Source of the DNA: Nocardioides sp. JS614
Lineage (GTDB): Bacteria; Actinomycetota; Actinomycetes; Propionibacteriales; Nocardioidaceae
DNA: 64,000 bases
Assembly (NCBI RefSeq): GCF_000015265.1
Contig: NC_008699.1
Span: forward strand, 3,720,001-3,784,000
Direction: 5' to 3'
Shown here: positions 1 through 8,541 of the stretch, piece after piece
Numbering within the stretch: position 1 is the stretch's first letter
How the letters are laid out: each line of letters starts with the position of its first letter
Notes under the pieces: generated by a model
What the model was told of the DNA's origin: nothing
Seen by the model: the letters and a program-made list of their open reading frames with translations, nothing else
Databases searched by the model: none
Position numbers and translations under genes: made by a program

Positions 1-1
1 G

Positions 2-1456
2 GGCTGGCAGCGACCGGACCCCCGGATGCTGTTGGTCTATCCGGTCAAGGAGCTGGGGCGCTTCCTGCCCGTGGTGATCGGCGCCTTCGTCGCCGGTACG
101 GCGTCCGGCGGCCCGGGCACGTGGTTGCAGCTGCTGGGCGTCGGGGTGCCCGTCGCCCTCGGCGTGCTGCGGTACGTGACGACGTCCTACCGGATCGCTC
201 AGGGGCGGGTCGAGCTGCGCCGCGGCCTGCTGAACCGGCACGTGCTCTCCACCCCGCTGGACCGGGTGCGGACGGTCGAGGTCACGGCGCCGCCGGTGCA
301 CCGGCTGCTGGGGCTGACCTCGGTGCGGATCGGCACCGGTACGGCGTCCTCGGACGAGGACGACCACCTGGACCTGGACGGGCTGCCGGCCGAGCGCGCC
401 CGCCGGCTGCGCGCCGACCTCCTCACCGCCGGCACCGGCCCGGCCGAGGAGGCCGCCGTCACGGTCCTCGACCTCGACCCGGCATGGGTCCGGTACGCGC
501 CGCTCACCAGCTCCGGACTGGTGCTCGCCGCCGGTGTGCTCGGCCTCGCCAGCCAGGTCGCCGACAGCCTCGGCGGGATCCGGGTCGACACCCAGTGGCT
601 GTCCGACGGCCCCGGCGGCTGGTCCCTCTGGGTCGCCGTACCGCTCGGCGTGCTCGGCCTCGTCGCGGCCGTCGCGCTGCTCTCGATCGGGGGGTACGTC
701 GTCAGCAACTGGGGCTTCCGGCTGACCCACACCGGGCCCGGTCGGGGCGGGGCGTGGCACCTGCGCCGCGGGCTGCTCACCACTCGTGAGACCACGATCG
801 ACGACGTGCGGCTGCGCGGCGTGGTCGTGGGCGAGCCGATCGGGCTGCGGCTGGCCGGGGCGGCCCGTGCGTCGGCGATCGTCACCGGGCTCGACCGCGG
901 CCGATCCGGATCCGCGGTGCTGGTGCCGCCGGCCCCGCGGGCGGTGGTCGAGCGGGTCGCCGGTGACGTGCTGCGCACCGCCGCGCCGCTCGACGCGCCG
1001 CTGGCCTGGCACGGCCCCCGGGCCCGGGCCAGGCGGTTCAGCCGGGCCCTCGGCCCCGCGCTGCTGGTCGCGGCGGTGGCGATCGTGCTGACGGCGGTCG
1101 CGGACCTGCCGCTCTGGCTGCCGGTGTTGGCGGCCCTCGGGCTGCCGGTCGCCGTCCTGCTCGCCGCCGACCGCAGCGCCGCGCTGGGGCACGCTCTGGT
1201 CGACGGCCACTTCGTGGTGCGCTCGGGCAGCCTGGACCGCCGCCGGGAGGCGCTCGAGGTGGACGGCGTCATCGGCTGGAACCTGCGGTCCACGTGGTTC
1301 CAGCGCCGCGCCGGGCTGACCTCGCTGGTCGCGACGACCGCCGGCGGCCGGCAGTCCGTGGCCGCCCTCGACGTCCCCGAGGAAGCCGCCGTCGCCCTGG
1401 CCCTGGCGGCGACGCCCGATCTGCTCCGGGCCTTCGTCACCGCGCCGCCGCGCTGA
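2..1456 (+). CDS. Bacterial PH-domain (bPH2/YdbT-like) membrane protein, 5'-incomplete
   Basis: The protein alternates membrane segments with three bPH2-type modules. Counted from the ATG at 26, hydrophobic stretches lie near residues 12-55, 155-230 and 345-385, and PH-like segments near 55-135, 235-315 and 390-460. In each PH segment a short strand pattern is followed by RRG(L/S) and an arginine-rich turn. The frame stays open to the left edge and reads GWQRTDPR directly before that ATG. This is the usual N-terminal context of the family, so the true start is probably outside the window and the ATG is internal. Family members are membrane proteins of unknown biochemical role. The stop lies 68 bp before the pyruvate carboxylase start on the same strand. 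Confidence 0.8.
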   Translation, partial: GWQRPDPRMLLVYPVKELGRFLPVVIGAFVAGTASGGPGTWLQLLGVGVPVALGVLRYVTTSYRIAQGRVELRRGLLNRHVLSTPLDRVRTVEVTAPPVHRLLGLTSVRIGTGTASSDEDDHLDLDGLPAERARRLRADLLTAGTGPAEEAAVTVLDLDPAWVRYAPLTSSGLVLAAGVLGLASQVADSLGGIRVDTQWLSDGPGGWSLWVAVPLGVLGLVAAVALLSIGGYVVSNWGFRLTHTGPGRGGAWHLRRGLLTTRETTIDDVRLRGVVVGEPIGLRLAGAARASAIVTGLDRGRSGSAVLVPPAPRAVVERVAGDVLRTAAPLDAPLAWHGPRARARRFSRALGPALLVAAVAIVLTAVADLPLWLPVLAALGLPVAVLLAADRSAALGHALVDGHFVVRSGSLDRRREALEVDGVIGWNLRSTWFQRRAGLTSLVATTAGGRQSVAALDVPEEAAVALALAATPDLLRAFVTAPPR

Positions 1457-1512
1457 CCGGGCGACACGTCTCGTCTCAGCGTGCGCAGGGCGGACGGAGC
1501 GGTGTCGGCTTA

Positions 1513-1518
1513 TACGGT
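1513..1518 (+). promoter_or_regulatory. Putative leaderless -10 element of pyc (TACGGT)
   Basis: TACGGT is followed by exactly six bases and then the ATG at 1525. No SD lies in the expected window; the nearest purine-rich run, GGACGGAG, is about 30 bases away. This fits the TANNNT-N6/7-start layout of actinobacterial leaderless transcripts. No good -35 is visible. Confidence 0.5.
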
Positions 1519-1524
1519 GTGCGC

Positions 1525-4500
1525 ATGTTCTCCAAGGTCCTGGTCGCCAACCGCGGCGAGATCGCGATCCGGGCGTTCCGCGCCGCCTACGAGCTCGGCG
1601 CGCGCACGGTGGCCGTCTTCCCGTACGAGGACCGCTGGTCCGAGCACCGGCTCAAGGCCGACGAGGCCTACGAGATCGGTGAGCGCGGCCACCCGGTACG
1701 CGCCTACCTCGACCCCGAGGCGATCGTCGCGGTCGCGATCCGCGCCGGCGCGGACGCCGTCTACCCCGGGTACGGCTTCCTCTCGGAGAACCCCGCCCTC
1801 GCGGAGGCGTGCGCGAACGCCGGCATCACCTTCGTCGGCCCGACCGCCGACGTGCTCACGCTGACCGGCAACAAGGCCCGGGCGATCGCGGCGGCGACGG
1901 CCGCGGGGGTCCCGACCCTCGCCAGCGTCGAGCCGTCCACCGATGTCGACGCGCTGGTGGAGTCCGCCGGGGAGCTGCCGTACCCGCTGTTCGTGAAGGC
2001 CGTCGCCGGGGGCGGCGGCCGGGGCATGCGGCGCGTGGACGCGCCCGGGCAGCTGCGCGAGGCGGTCGAGACCTGCATGCGTGAGGCCGAGGGCGCGTTC
2101 GGCGACCCGACGGTCTTCATCGAGCAGGCCGTGGTCGACCCGCGCCACATCGAGGTGCAGGTCCTCGCCGACGGCGAGGGCCACGTGATGCACCTCTTCG
2201 AGCGCGACTGCTCGGTGCAGCGGCGCCACCAGAAGGTCATCGAGATCGCGCCCGCACCCAATCTCGACCCCGAGCTGCGGGACCGGATCTGCGCGGACGC
2301 CGTGCGCTTCGCGAAGGAGATCGGCTACCGCAACGCCGGCACCGTCGAGTTCCTGCTGGACGCCAAGGGCACCTACCACTTCATCGAGATGAACCCCCGC
2401 ATCCAGGTGGAGCACACCGTGACCGAGGAGGTCACCGACGTCGACCTCGTGCAGTCCCAGCTGCGGATCGCGTCCGGCGAGACGCTGGCGGACCTCGGGC
2501 TCTCCCAGGAGACCGTGACCCTGCGCGGGGCGGCGCTCCAGTGCCGGATCACCACCGAGGACCCGGCCAACAACTTCCGCCCCGACACCGGGGTGATCAC
2601 CACCTACCGCTCCCCCGGCGGCGGCGGCGTCCGCCTCGACGGGGGCACCGTGTACACCGGCGCCGAGGTGTCCGCCCACTTCGACTCGATGCTGGCCAAG
2701 CTCACCTGTCGGGGCCGCACGTTCGAGAAGGCGGTCGAGAAGGCCCGCCGGGCGGTCGCCGAGTTCCGGATCCGGGGCGTCTCCACGAACATCCCGTTCC
2801 TCCAGGCGGTGCTGGTCGACCCGGACTTCTCCTCGGGCCACGTCACCACCTCCTTCATCGAGACCCACCCACAGCTGCTGCAGGCGCGGAGCTCGGGCGA
2901 CCGCGGCAGCAGGCTGCTGCACTACCTCGCCGACGTGACCGTGAACCAGCCGCACGGCCCCGCGCCGGTGAGCATCGACCCGGTGACCAAGCTGCCGGAG
3001 GTCAACCTCGACGTCCCGGCCCCGGACGGCACCCGCCAGCTGCTGCTCGACGTCGGTCCCGAGGAGTTCGCGCGCCGGCTGCGCGCGCAGACCGGCGTCG
3101 CGGTCACCGACACCACGTTCCGCGACGCTCACCAGAGCCTGCTCGCCACCCGGGTCCGCACCCGCGACCTGCTCGCGGTCGCCGGCCACGTCGCGCGCAC
3201 CACACCACAGCTGTGGTCGCTCGAGGCCTGGGGCGGCGCGACCTACGACGTCGCCCTGCGGTTCCTCGCCGAGGACCCGTGGGAGCGGCTGGCCGCGCTG
3301 CGCCAGGCGGTCCCGAACATCTGCCTCCAGATGCTGCTGCGCGGCCGCAACACGGTCGGGTACACGCCGTACCCCGCCGACGTCACCCAGGCCTTCGTCG
3401 AGGAGGCGGCGGCCACCGGCATCGACGTCTTCCGGATCTTCGACGCCCTCAACGACGTCGAGCAGATGCGCCCGGCGATCGAGGCGGTGCGGGCGACCGG
3501 CACGGCCGTCGCCGAGGTCGCCCTCTGCTACACCGGCGACCTCTCCGACCCGGACGAGACGCTCTACACGCTCGACTACTACCTCGAGCTCGCCGACCGG
3601 ATCGTCGACGCCGGGGCACATGTGCTGGCGATCAAGGACATGGCCGGCCTGCTGCGGGTGCCCGCCGCGCGCACGCTGGTCACCGCGCTGCGCGACCGGT
3701 TCGACCTGCCCGTGCACCTGCATACCCACGACACCCCGGGCGGCCAGCTCGCCACCCTGCTCGCGGCGATCGACGCAGGCGTCGACGCGGTCGACGCCGC
3801 GACCGCGTCGATGGCGGGGACGACCTCGCAGCCGCCGCTCTCGGCGCTGGTCTCGGCAACCGACCACGGGCCGCGGGAGACCGGGCTCTCACTCGGCGCG
3901 GTCTCCGCGCTCGAGCCGTACTGGGAGGCGACCCGCCGCGTCTACGCGCCGTTCGAGTCCGGCCTGCCCTCGCCGACCGGGCGGGTCTACCGCCACGAGA
4001 TCCCCGGCGGTCAGCTCTCCAACCTGCGCCAGCAGGCGATCGCGCTCGGCCTCGGGGAGAAGTTCGAGCAGATCGAGGACATGTACGCCGCCGCCAACGA
4101 CATCCTCGGCAACGTCGTCAAGGTGACCCCGTCCTCGAAGGTCGTCGGCGACCTGGCGCTGCACCTGGTCGCGGTGGGCGCCGACCCGACCGAGTTCGCC
4201 GACGAGCCCGGGAAGTTCGACATCCCGGACTCGGTGATCGGGTTCCTCAACGGCGAGCTCGGCGACCCCCCGGGCGGCTGGCCCGAGCCGTTCCGCACCA
4301 AGGCGCTCGCCGGCCGCACCCACAAGCCGCCGGTGGAGGAGCTCGACGACGAGCAGCGCGAGGGCCTCGCCGGGAGCAGCCCGACCCGTCGCCGTACCCT
4401 CAACGAGCTGCTGTTCCCCGGTCCCACCAAGGAGTTCACCGAGTCGCGGCTGCGGTACGGCGACACCTCGGTGCTGCCGACCCTGGACTACCTCTACGGG

Positions 4501-4911
4501 CTGCGGCGCGGCGAGGAGCATGCGGTCGAGATCGAGGAGGGCAAGACCCTGATCCTCGGCGTGCAGGCGATCACCGAGCCCGACGAGCGTGGCTTCCGGA
4601 CCGTGATGACCACGATCAACGGGCAGCTCCGCCCGGTCAGCGTCCGCGATCGGAGCGTGGCCGCCGAGGTGGCCGCCGCCGAGAAGGCCGACACCTCGAA
4701 GCCCGGCCACGTCGCGGCGCCGTTCCAGGGCGTGGTGTCGATCGTGGTCGAGGAGGGCCAGCAGGTCGCCGCCGGCGACACCGTTGCCACGATCGAGGCG
4801 ATGAAGATGGAGGCCTCGATCACCGCTCCGGTCGCCGGCACGGTCGAGCGGCTGGCCCTGTCCGGCACCCAGGCCGTCGAGGGCGGCGACCTGGTGCTGG
4901 TGCTGTCCTGA
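1525..4911 (+). CDS. pyc: Pyruvate carboxylase
   Basis: This 1128-residue biotin enzyme carboxylates pyruvate to oxaloacetate with ATP and bicarbonate (anaplerosis). Domain order is complete. The biotin carboxylase/ATP-grasp part has the glycine-rich loop GGGGRGM near residue 165 and EMNPRIQVEH near 288-297. The carboxyltransferase part begins at TDTTFRDAHQS near residue 528. The C-terminal biotinyl domain carries EAMKMEA with the biotin-accepting Lys at about 1094. Length matches single-chain pyruvate carboxylases. The ATG at 1525 was chosen because MFSKVLVANRGEIAIR is the canonical N-terminus and a -10 hexamer lies six bases upstream. The stop TGA overlaps the likely start of the BenE-like gene (CTGA, 4908-4911). 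Confidence 0.97.
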   Translation: MFSKVLVANRGEIAIRAFRAAYELGARTVAVFPYEDRWSEHRLKADEAYEIGERGHPVRAYLDPEAIVAVAIRAGADAVYPGYGFLSENPALAEACANAGITFVGPTADVLTLTGNKARAIAAATAAGVPTLASVEPSTDVDALVESAGELPYPLFVKAVAGGGGRGMRRVDAPGQLREAVETCMREAEGAFGDPTVFIEQAVVDPRHIEVQVLADGEGHVMHLFERDCSVQRRHQKVIEIAPAPNLDPELRDRICADAVRFAKEIGYRNAGTVEFLLDAKGTYHFIEMNPRIQVEHTVTEEVTDVDLVQSQLRIASGETLADLGLSQETVTLRGAALQCRITTEDPANNFRPDTGVITTYRSPGGGGVRLDGGTVYTGAEVSAHFDSMLAKLTCRGRTFEKAVEKARRAVAEFRIRGVSTNIPFLQAVLVDPDFSSGHVTTSFIETHPQLLQARSSGDRGSRLLHYLADVTVNQPHGPAPVSIDPVTKLPEVNLDVPAPDGTRQLLLDVGPEEFARRLRAQTGVAVTDTTFRDAHQSLLATRVRTRDLLAVAGHVARTTPQLWSLEAWGGATYDVALRFLAEDPWERLAALRQAVPNICLQMLLRGRNTVGYTPYPADVTQAFVEEAAATGIDVFRIFDALNDVEQMRPAIEAVRATGTAVAEVALCYTGDLSDPDETLYTLDYYLELADRIVDAGAHVLAIKDMAGLLRVPAARTLVTALRDRFDLPVHLHTHDTPGGQLATLLAAIDAGVDAVDAATASMAGTTSQPPLSALVSATDHGPRETGLSLGAVSALEPYWEATRRVYAPFESGLPSPTGRVYRHEIPGGQLSNLRQQAIALGLGEKFEQIEDMYAAANDILGNVVKVTPSSKVVGDLALHLVAVGADPTEFADEPGKFDIPDSVIGFLNGELGDPPGGWPEPFRTKALAGRTHKPPVEELDDEQREGLAGSSPTRRRTLNELLFPGPTKEFTESRLRYGDTSVLPTLDYLYGLRRGEEHAVEIEEGKTLILGVQAITEPDERGFRTVMTTINGQLRPVSVRDRSVAAEVAAAEKADTSKPGHVAAPFQGVVSIVVEEGQQVAAGDTVATIEAMKMEASITAPVAGTVERLALSGTQAVEGGDLVLVLS

Positions 4912-6074
4912 GCCACGCGCCCGACCGGCGCAGCACGCCGGTCCTCGCCGGCGTCGTCACCGCGGTCGTCGGCTTCAGCAGCTCCTTCGTGGTCGTCCTG
5001 ACCGGGCTCGTCGCGATCGGCGCGACGGCGGCCGAGGCCGCGTCCGGCCTGCTCGTCCTGTGCGTGACCCAGGCGCTCGGCATGCTCTGGCTCGCGGTCC
5101 GGCACCGCATCCCGATCACGCTCGCGTGGTCGACCCCGGGGGCGGCCCTGCTGCTGTCCACCGGCACGGTCTCCGGCGGCTGGCCGGCCGCGGTCGGGGC
5201 GTTCGTGGTGACCGGCGTCCTGATCGTGCTCACCGGCCTGGTCCCGGCGCTCGGCGAGCTGATCGCCCGGATCCCGACCTCGCTGGCGCGCGCGATGCTC
5301 GCCGGCGTGCTGCTGCCGATCTGCCTGGAGCCGGTGACCGGCCTGGCCGACTCGCCGACGTACGTCGGTCCGGTCGTGCTCGCCTGGCTGGTTATGCACC
5401 GGGTCTCCCGCCGGTGGGCGGTGCCGGTCGCGCTCGCGGTCGCCCTGGTGGTGGTGCTCGTGGCGGCCGGCTCCTCGGTCTCGGCCCCTGACCTGGTCCC
5501 GGCGCTCGCCTGGACCACGCCGCACTGGACGGTGTCGAGCGCGATGAGCCTCGCCGTACCGCTCTACATCGTGACCATGGCCTCGCAGAACGTCCCCGGC
5601 GTCGCGGTCACGTCCAGCTTCGGCTACCAGATCCCGTGGCGCGAGACGATGACGGTCACCGGCGTCGGCACCCTCGCCGGCGCGCCGTTCGGCGGGCATG
5701 CGATCAACCTGGCGGCGATCACGGCGGCGCTCGCGGCGGGCCCCGCCGCGGGCGAGGACCGCTCCCGACGCTGGATCGCGTGCGTCAGCGCGTCGGGCAC
5801 CTACCTGGTGCTCGCGCTCGGCTGCGGGGCGCTCACCACCCTGGTCGCCGCCGCGCCCGGTGACGTCATGCAGGCCGCCGCCGGCCTCGCGCTGCTCGGG
5901 ACGCTCGGCGCCGCCCTGGCCGGCGCCCTCGACGACGAGGGCGGTCGGGAGGCCGTCGTCGTGTGCTTCCTCGTCGCCGCCTCCGGCATCACCGTACTCG
6001 GCATCGGCGCGGCCTTCTGGGCGCTGGTCGCCGGGCTGGTGCTCCGCCCGGTGCTCAGCGAGCGGCGACCCTGA
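4908..6074 (+). CDS. BenE-type benzoate/H+ symporter family transporter, probable CTG start
   Basis: A polytopic membrane protein of about 388 residues with 10-12 hydrophobic segments. The N-terminus (RSTPVLAGVVTAVVGFSSSF) and segments such as ITLAWSTPGAALL and GAPFGGHAINLAAIT are characteristic of BenE family transporters. Substrate is not certain; benzoate is only the namesake. The start is unusual. Between 4800 and 4989 this frame has no ATG, GTG or TTG, and the GTG at 4989 would cut away the first membrane helix. The only start-like codon is CTG at 4908, giving a CTGA overlap with the pyc stop, which suggests translational coupling. The 3' end overlaps the convergent SpoIID-like gene by 20 bp. 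Confidence 0.85.
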   Translation: MSHAPDRRSTPVLAGVVTAVVGFSSSFVVVLTGLVAIGATAAEAASGLLVLCVTQALGMLWLAVRHRIPITLAWSTPGAALLLSTGTVSGGWPAAVGAFVVTGVLIVLTGLVPALGELIARIPTSLARAMLAGVLLPICLEPVTGLADSPTYVGPVVLAWLVMHRVSRRWAVPVALAVALVVVLVAAGSSVSAPDLVPALAWTTPHWTVSSAMSLAVPLYIVTMASQNVPGVAVTSSFGYQIPWRETMTVTGVGTLAGAPFGGHAINLAAITAALAAGPAAGEDRSRRWIACVSASGTYLVLALGCGALTTLVAAAPGDVMQAAAGLALLGTLGAALAGALDDEGGREAVVVCFLVAASGITVLGIGAAFWALVAGLVLRPVLSERRP

Positions 6075-7263
6075 AGGTCACCCAGGTCGAGCGCAGCCCG
6101 AGCACGGCCCGGAACGTGTCCCCGGAGACGACGACCTTGCCCTGGCTGCCGCGCATCGCGATCGTGCGGACCCGGCCGCCCCAACGGCCGTTGCCGTCCC
6201 GCGCGGTGACCGCGATCCGCCTCAGATCACCGAGCGCGGGCCAGGCCTGCTCGAGGCGCGCGTCGTCGACGGTCGTGGTCCAGGTGTGCACCGGGTTGCC
6301 CGACCAGCCGTCGTACGGGTCACGCTTGGCCGGCAGGTAGGGCACCGAGCCCGCCGACGTCCAACCGCCGCTGCTCGACCCGAACTGGGTGAACGCCGGC
6401 GCGCCGTCGCTGGTGAGGATCGACCCGGCGGTGGCATCGACGGCTCGGTCGGAGGCGGGGTGCTCCGCGTCGACCCCGCCGTAGACCTGGCAGGACCAGG
6501 TGTCGCAGAGCTGATAGGCCCGCGACTGCGGGTGCCGGCGCTCGTACGACGCGTAGGTGCGGGCCGCCACCGCCTGGGCGCGGACCGCCTCGGTGCTCCA
6601 CAGCGCCGGGATCTCCAGCGGGACGACGCCCCTGAGGTAGCTCTCCAGGTCGACGTCGTTGACCGTGACCCGCTCGCCGGTGGCGGTCACCGCGACGCGG
6701 AGCCGGCCCCGGTAGGAGCGCTCACCGCTCGGGGTGACCAGCGTGACCGGCTCACCGCCCGCGTAGAACTCGCCCTGGCCCGTCAGGTCCCGCCACGGCT
6801 GCCAGCGCCGGTCCCGGTAGGAGACGCGGTTCACCCCGTCCTTGCCGACCGCGACCCGCCAGCGCTTCGCGCCGTTGTCGGGCAGCGCGACCCGGCCCTT
6901 GACCGCGGTGTCGCGGACGGTGAGCCCGGACCGGGCGTTCACGACCAGGTCGTCGGTGGTGTCGGCGGTCAGCAGCACGCTGATCCGGCCCTTGCTGGTC
7001 CCCCACTCGGTGCCGGGGTAGTAGAACTCCGCGATCTCGCGGTGGGTGAGGCCCTGGCGGGCGGCGCCCTCGGCGCCGTACTGCGACATCCCGTGGCCGT
7101 GCCCGTAGCCGCGACCCTTGATCGTGATGCTCGCGTGCGAGGGCACCTTCCAGACGTCCGCCTCCGCCTCCGCGGCCGCGGCCGGGCCGGCGGTCGCCAG
7201 CGCGCCCGCGGCCAGCATCGGGGTCGTCAGCGCGAGCGCGAGCAGGCTCGACACGGCGCGCAT
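6055..7263 (-). CDS. Secreted SpoIID/LytB domain protein (paralogue 1)
   Basis: A 402-residue exported protein. It starts with a signal peptide (MRAVSSLLALALTTPMLAAG, cleavage likely after AAA). A SpoIID/LytB domain follows, with the typical G(Y/N)GHG(H/K)GMSQYGA motif near residue 55 and VPLEIPALWSTEAVRAQAVAARTYA in the middle. In sporulating Firmicutes SpoIID is a lytic transglycosylase acting on denuded glycan; in actinobacteria its role is unclear, perhaps cell-wall remodelling. The ATG at 7263 was preferred over an in-frame ATG 48 bp upstream because it opens the signal peptide and has AGAGG five bases upstream. A close relative lies directly upstream on the same strand. Confidence 0.88.
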   Translation of the reverse strand: MRAVSSLLALALTTPMLAAGALATAGPAAAAEAEADVWKVPSHASITIKGRGYGHGHGMSQYGAEGAARQGLTHREIAEFYYPGTEWGTSKGRISVLLTADTTDDLVVNARSGLTVRDTAVKGRVALPDNGAKRWRVAVGKDGVNRVSYRDRRWQPWRDLTGQGEFYAGGEPVTLVTPSGERSYRGRLRVAVTATGERVTVNDVDLESYLRGVVPLEIPALWSTEAVRAQAVAARTYASYERRHPQSRAYQLCDTWSCQVYGGVDAEHPASDRAVDATAGSILTSDGAPAFTQFGSSSGGWTSAGSVPYLPAKRDPYDGWSGNPVHTWTTTVDDARLEQAWPALGDLRRIAVTARDGNGRWGGRVRTIAMRGSQGKVVVSGDTFRAVLGLRSTWVTFRVAAR

Positions 7264-7309
7264 GGTGACCTCTGGGACGACTGTGACGGATGGGAACCCC
7301 AATCGCATC

Positions 7310-7324
7310 ACGGGTCACACCCGT
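7310..7324. repeat. Short perfect inverted repeat between the two SpoIID-like genes
   Basis: ACGGGT-CAC-ACCCGT, arms of 6 bp with a 3-base centre, in the 87-bp gap between the paralogues and about 47 bp upstream of the ATG at 7263. It is too short for a convincing terminator and could be a regulator site. Function unknown. Confidence 0.3.
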
Positions 7325-7350
7325 CCGCAATGTGAACCAGAGAACTACAG

Positions 7351-8505
7351 TTATGTAATTTCCAGCAGCGTGGTGCGCAGGCCCAGGTAGGAGCGGAAGG
7401 CCGAGCCGCTGACGTCCACCTCGCCCTTGGTGCCGGTGACCCGCAGCAGCGTCGCCCGGCCCCCCGGCACCTGCGCGGTGCCGTTGCCGTCGCGCTCGAG
7501 CACCTCCACCGACACCAGGTCACCGAGCCCGGTCCAGTGGCGGGTGATCTCATCGCCGGTGAACGTCCGGCTCGCCGGATCGCCGGGATAGCCGTGGTCC
7601 TGGTCGTCGGGCGCAGCCACCAGGTACGGGTAACCGCCATCGACGCTGTAGCCGCCGTTGCTCGCGGAGAACTGGGCGAAGATCGGCTCGCCGCCGTAGC
7701 TGCGGACCTCGCCTGCGGTCGCGGCGACGGCGGCGTCGGAGGCGGGGTGCTCCCCCGCCGCGCCGAGGTAGACCTGGCAGGCCGAGGTGTCGCACAGGTC
7801 GTAGTCGCGGCCCGCTGCCACGTTGCCACGCTCGAAGACGGCGTACGTGCGCGCCGCCACCGCCTGGGCCTGCACGGCCGCCGGCGACCAGCTCGCCGGC
7901 ATCTCCTGGGCCACGACCCCGCGGACGTAGTTCTCGAGACCGACCGTGTTGACCACGCCGGACGGGGTGAGACGGAGCACGCCGCGATACGTCGCCGCCT
8001 TCACGAGGGCCATCGGCTGCCGGGACGCGAACGCTGCCGCGACCCGCGTCGTGCGCCACACGTGCCAGGAGCCGGTGCGGTAGGCCAGCTCCCACCGCTC
8101 GCCCGCGCGCCGGACCCGCCAGAGCTTGACGGACTTGCCGTCGCGACGGGTGGGCAGCGTCCAGGTCCTGGTTCCTGCCCGTGCCTTGACGCCCGAGCGT
8201 GCCTGGATGGTCATCCGACCGCCCGGTGCGGCGCTCAGCAGCACCCGGATGCTGCCGCGGGCGCTTCCCTGCGACGTGCCCGGGTAGTAGTGGTCGAGGA
8301 TCTGGCCGTAGCTCTCCCCCGCGTCGGCGCGGTTGCGGGCGCCGTACTGCGAGAGGCCCTTGCCGTGGCCGTTGCCCCACGTGGAGATGGTGACGCTGGC
8401 CGGCTCCCGCTGGACGGGCGCCCGCTCAGACCGCTCGGCGTAGGCCGGAGCGACCGGCGCGGCGAGGGCGGCGGCCGTCAGCAGGACGGCGAGCCGTCGG
8501 ATCAT
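7351..8505 (-). CDS. Secreted SpoIID/LytB domain protein (paralogue 2)
   Basis: A 384-residue exported protein parallel in architecture to its downstream neighbour. It has a signal peptide (MIRRLAVLLTAAALAAPVAPAYA), the motif GNGHGKGLSQYGARNRA near residue 48, RGVVAQEMPASWSPAAVQAQ in the central part, and a C-terminal portion ending in YLGLRTTLLEIT. The same domain order and many matching blocks indicate a tandem duplication followed by divergence. Start ATG at 8505 has GGAGGA a few bases upstream. The gap to the downstream paralogue is 87 bp, so the two may be co-transcribed. Likely acts on or near peptidoglycan outside the membrane; the substrate is unknown. Confidence 0.88.
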   Translation of the reverse strand: MIRRLAVLLTAAALAAPVAPAYAERSERAPVQREPASVTISTWGNGHGKGLSQYGARNRADAGESYGQILDHYYPGTSQGSARGSIRVLLSAAPGGRMTIQARSGVKARAGTRTWTLPTRRDGKSVKLWRVRRAGERWELAYRTGSWHVWRTTRVAAAFASRQPMALVKAATYRGVLRLTPSGVVNTVGLENYVRGVVAQEMPASWSPAAVQAQAVAARTYAVFERGNVAAGRDYDLCDTSACQVYLGAAGEHPASDAAVAATAGEVRSYGGEPIFAQFSASNGGYSVDGGYPYLVAAPDDQDHGYPGDPASRTFTGDEITRHWTGLGDLVSVEVLERDGNGTAQVPGGRATLLRVTGTKGEVDVSGSAFRSYLGLRTTLLEIT

Positions 8506-8541
8506 GGGTCCTCCGAGAGTCGTCGGCCGAGGGTCGTCGGC

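Noticed and set aside
1510..3867. 785-codon minus-strand frame opposite pyc
   Set aside because: Long antisense frames are expected in very GC-rich DNA. It is Arg/Gly/Val-rich with no domain, while the plus strand encodes a complete pyruvate carboxylase.
7264..7350. ydaO-type or other riboswitch before the downstream SpoIID-like gene
   Set aside because: The 87-bp gap is too short for the large known structures and shows only a 6-bp palindrome.
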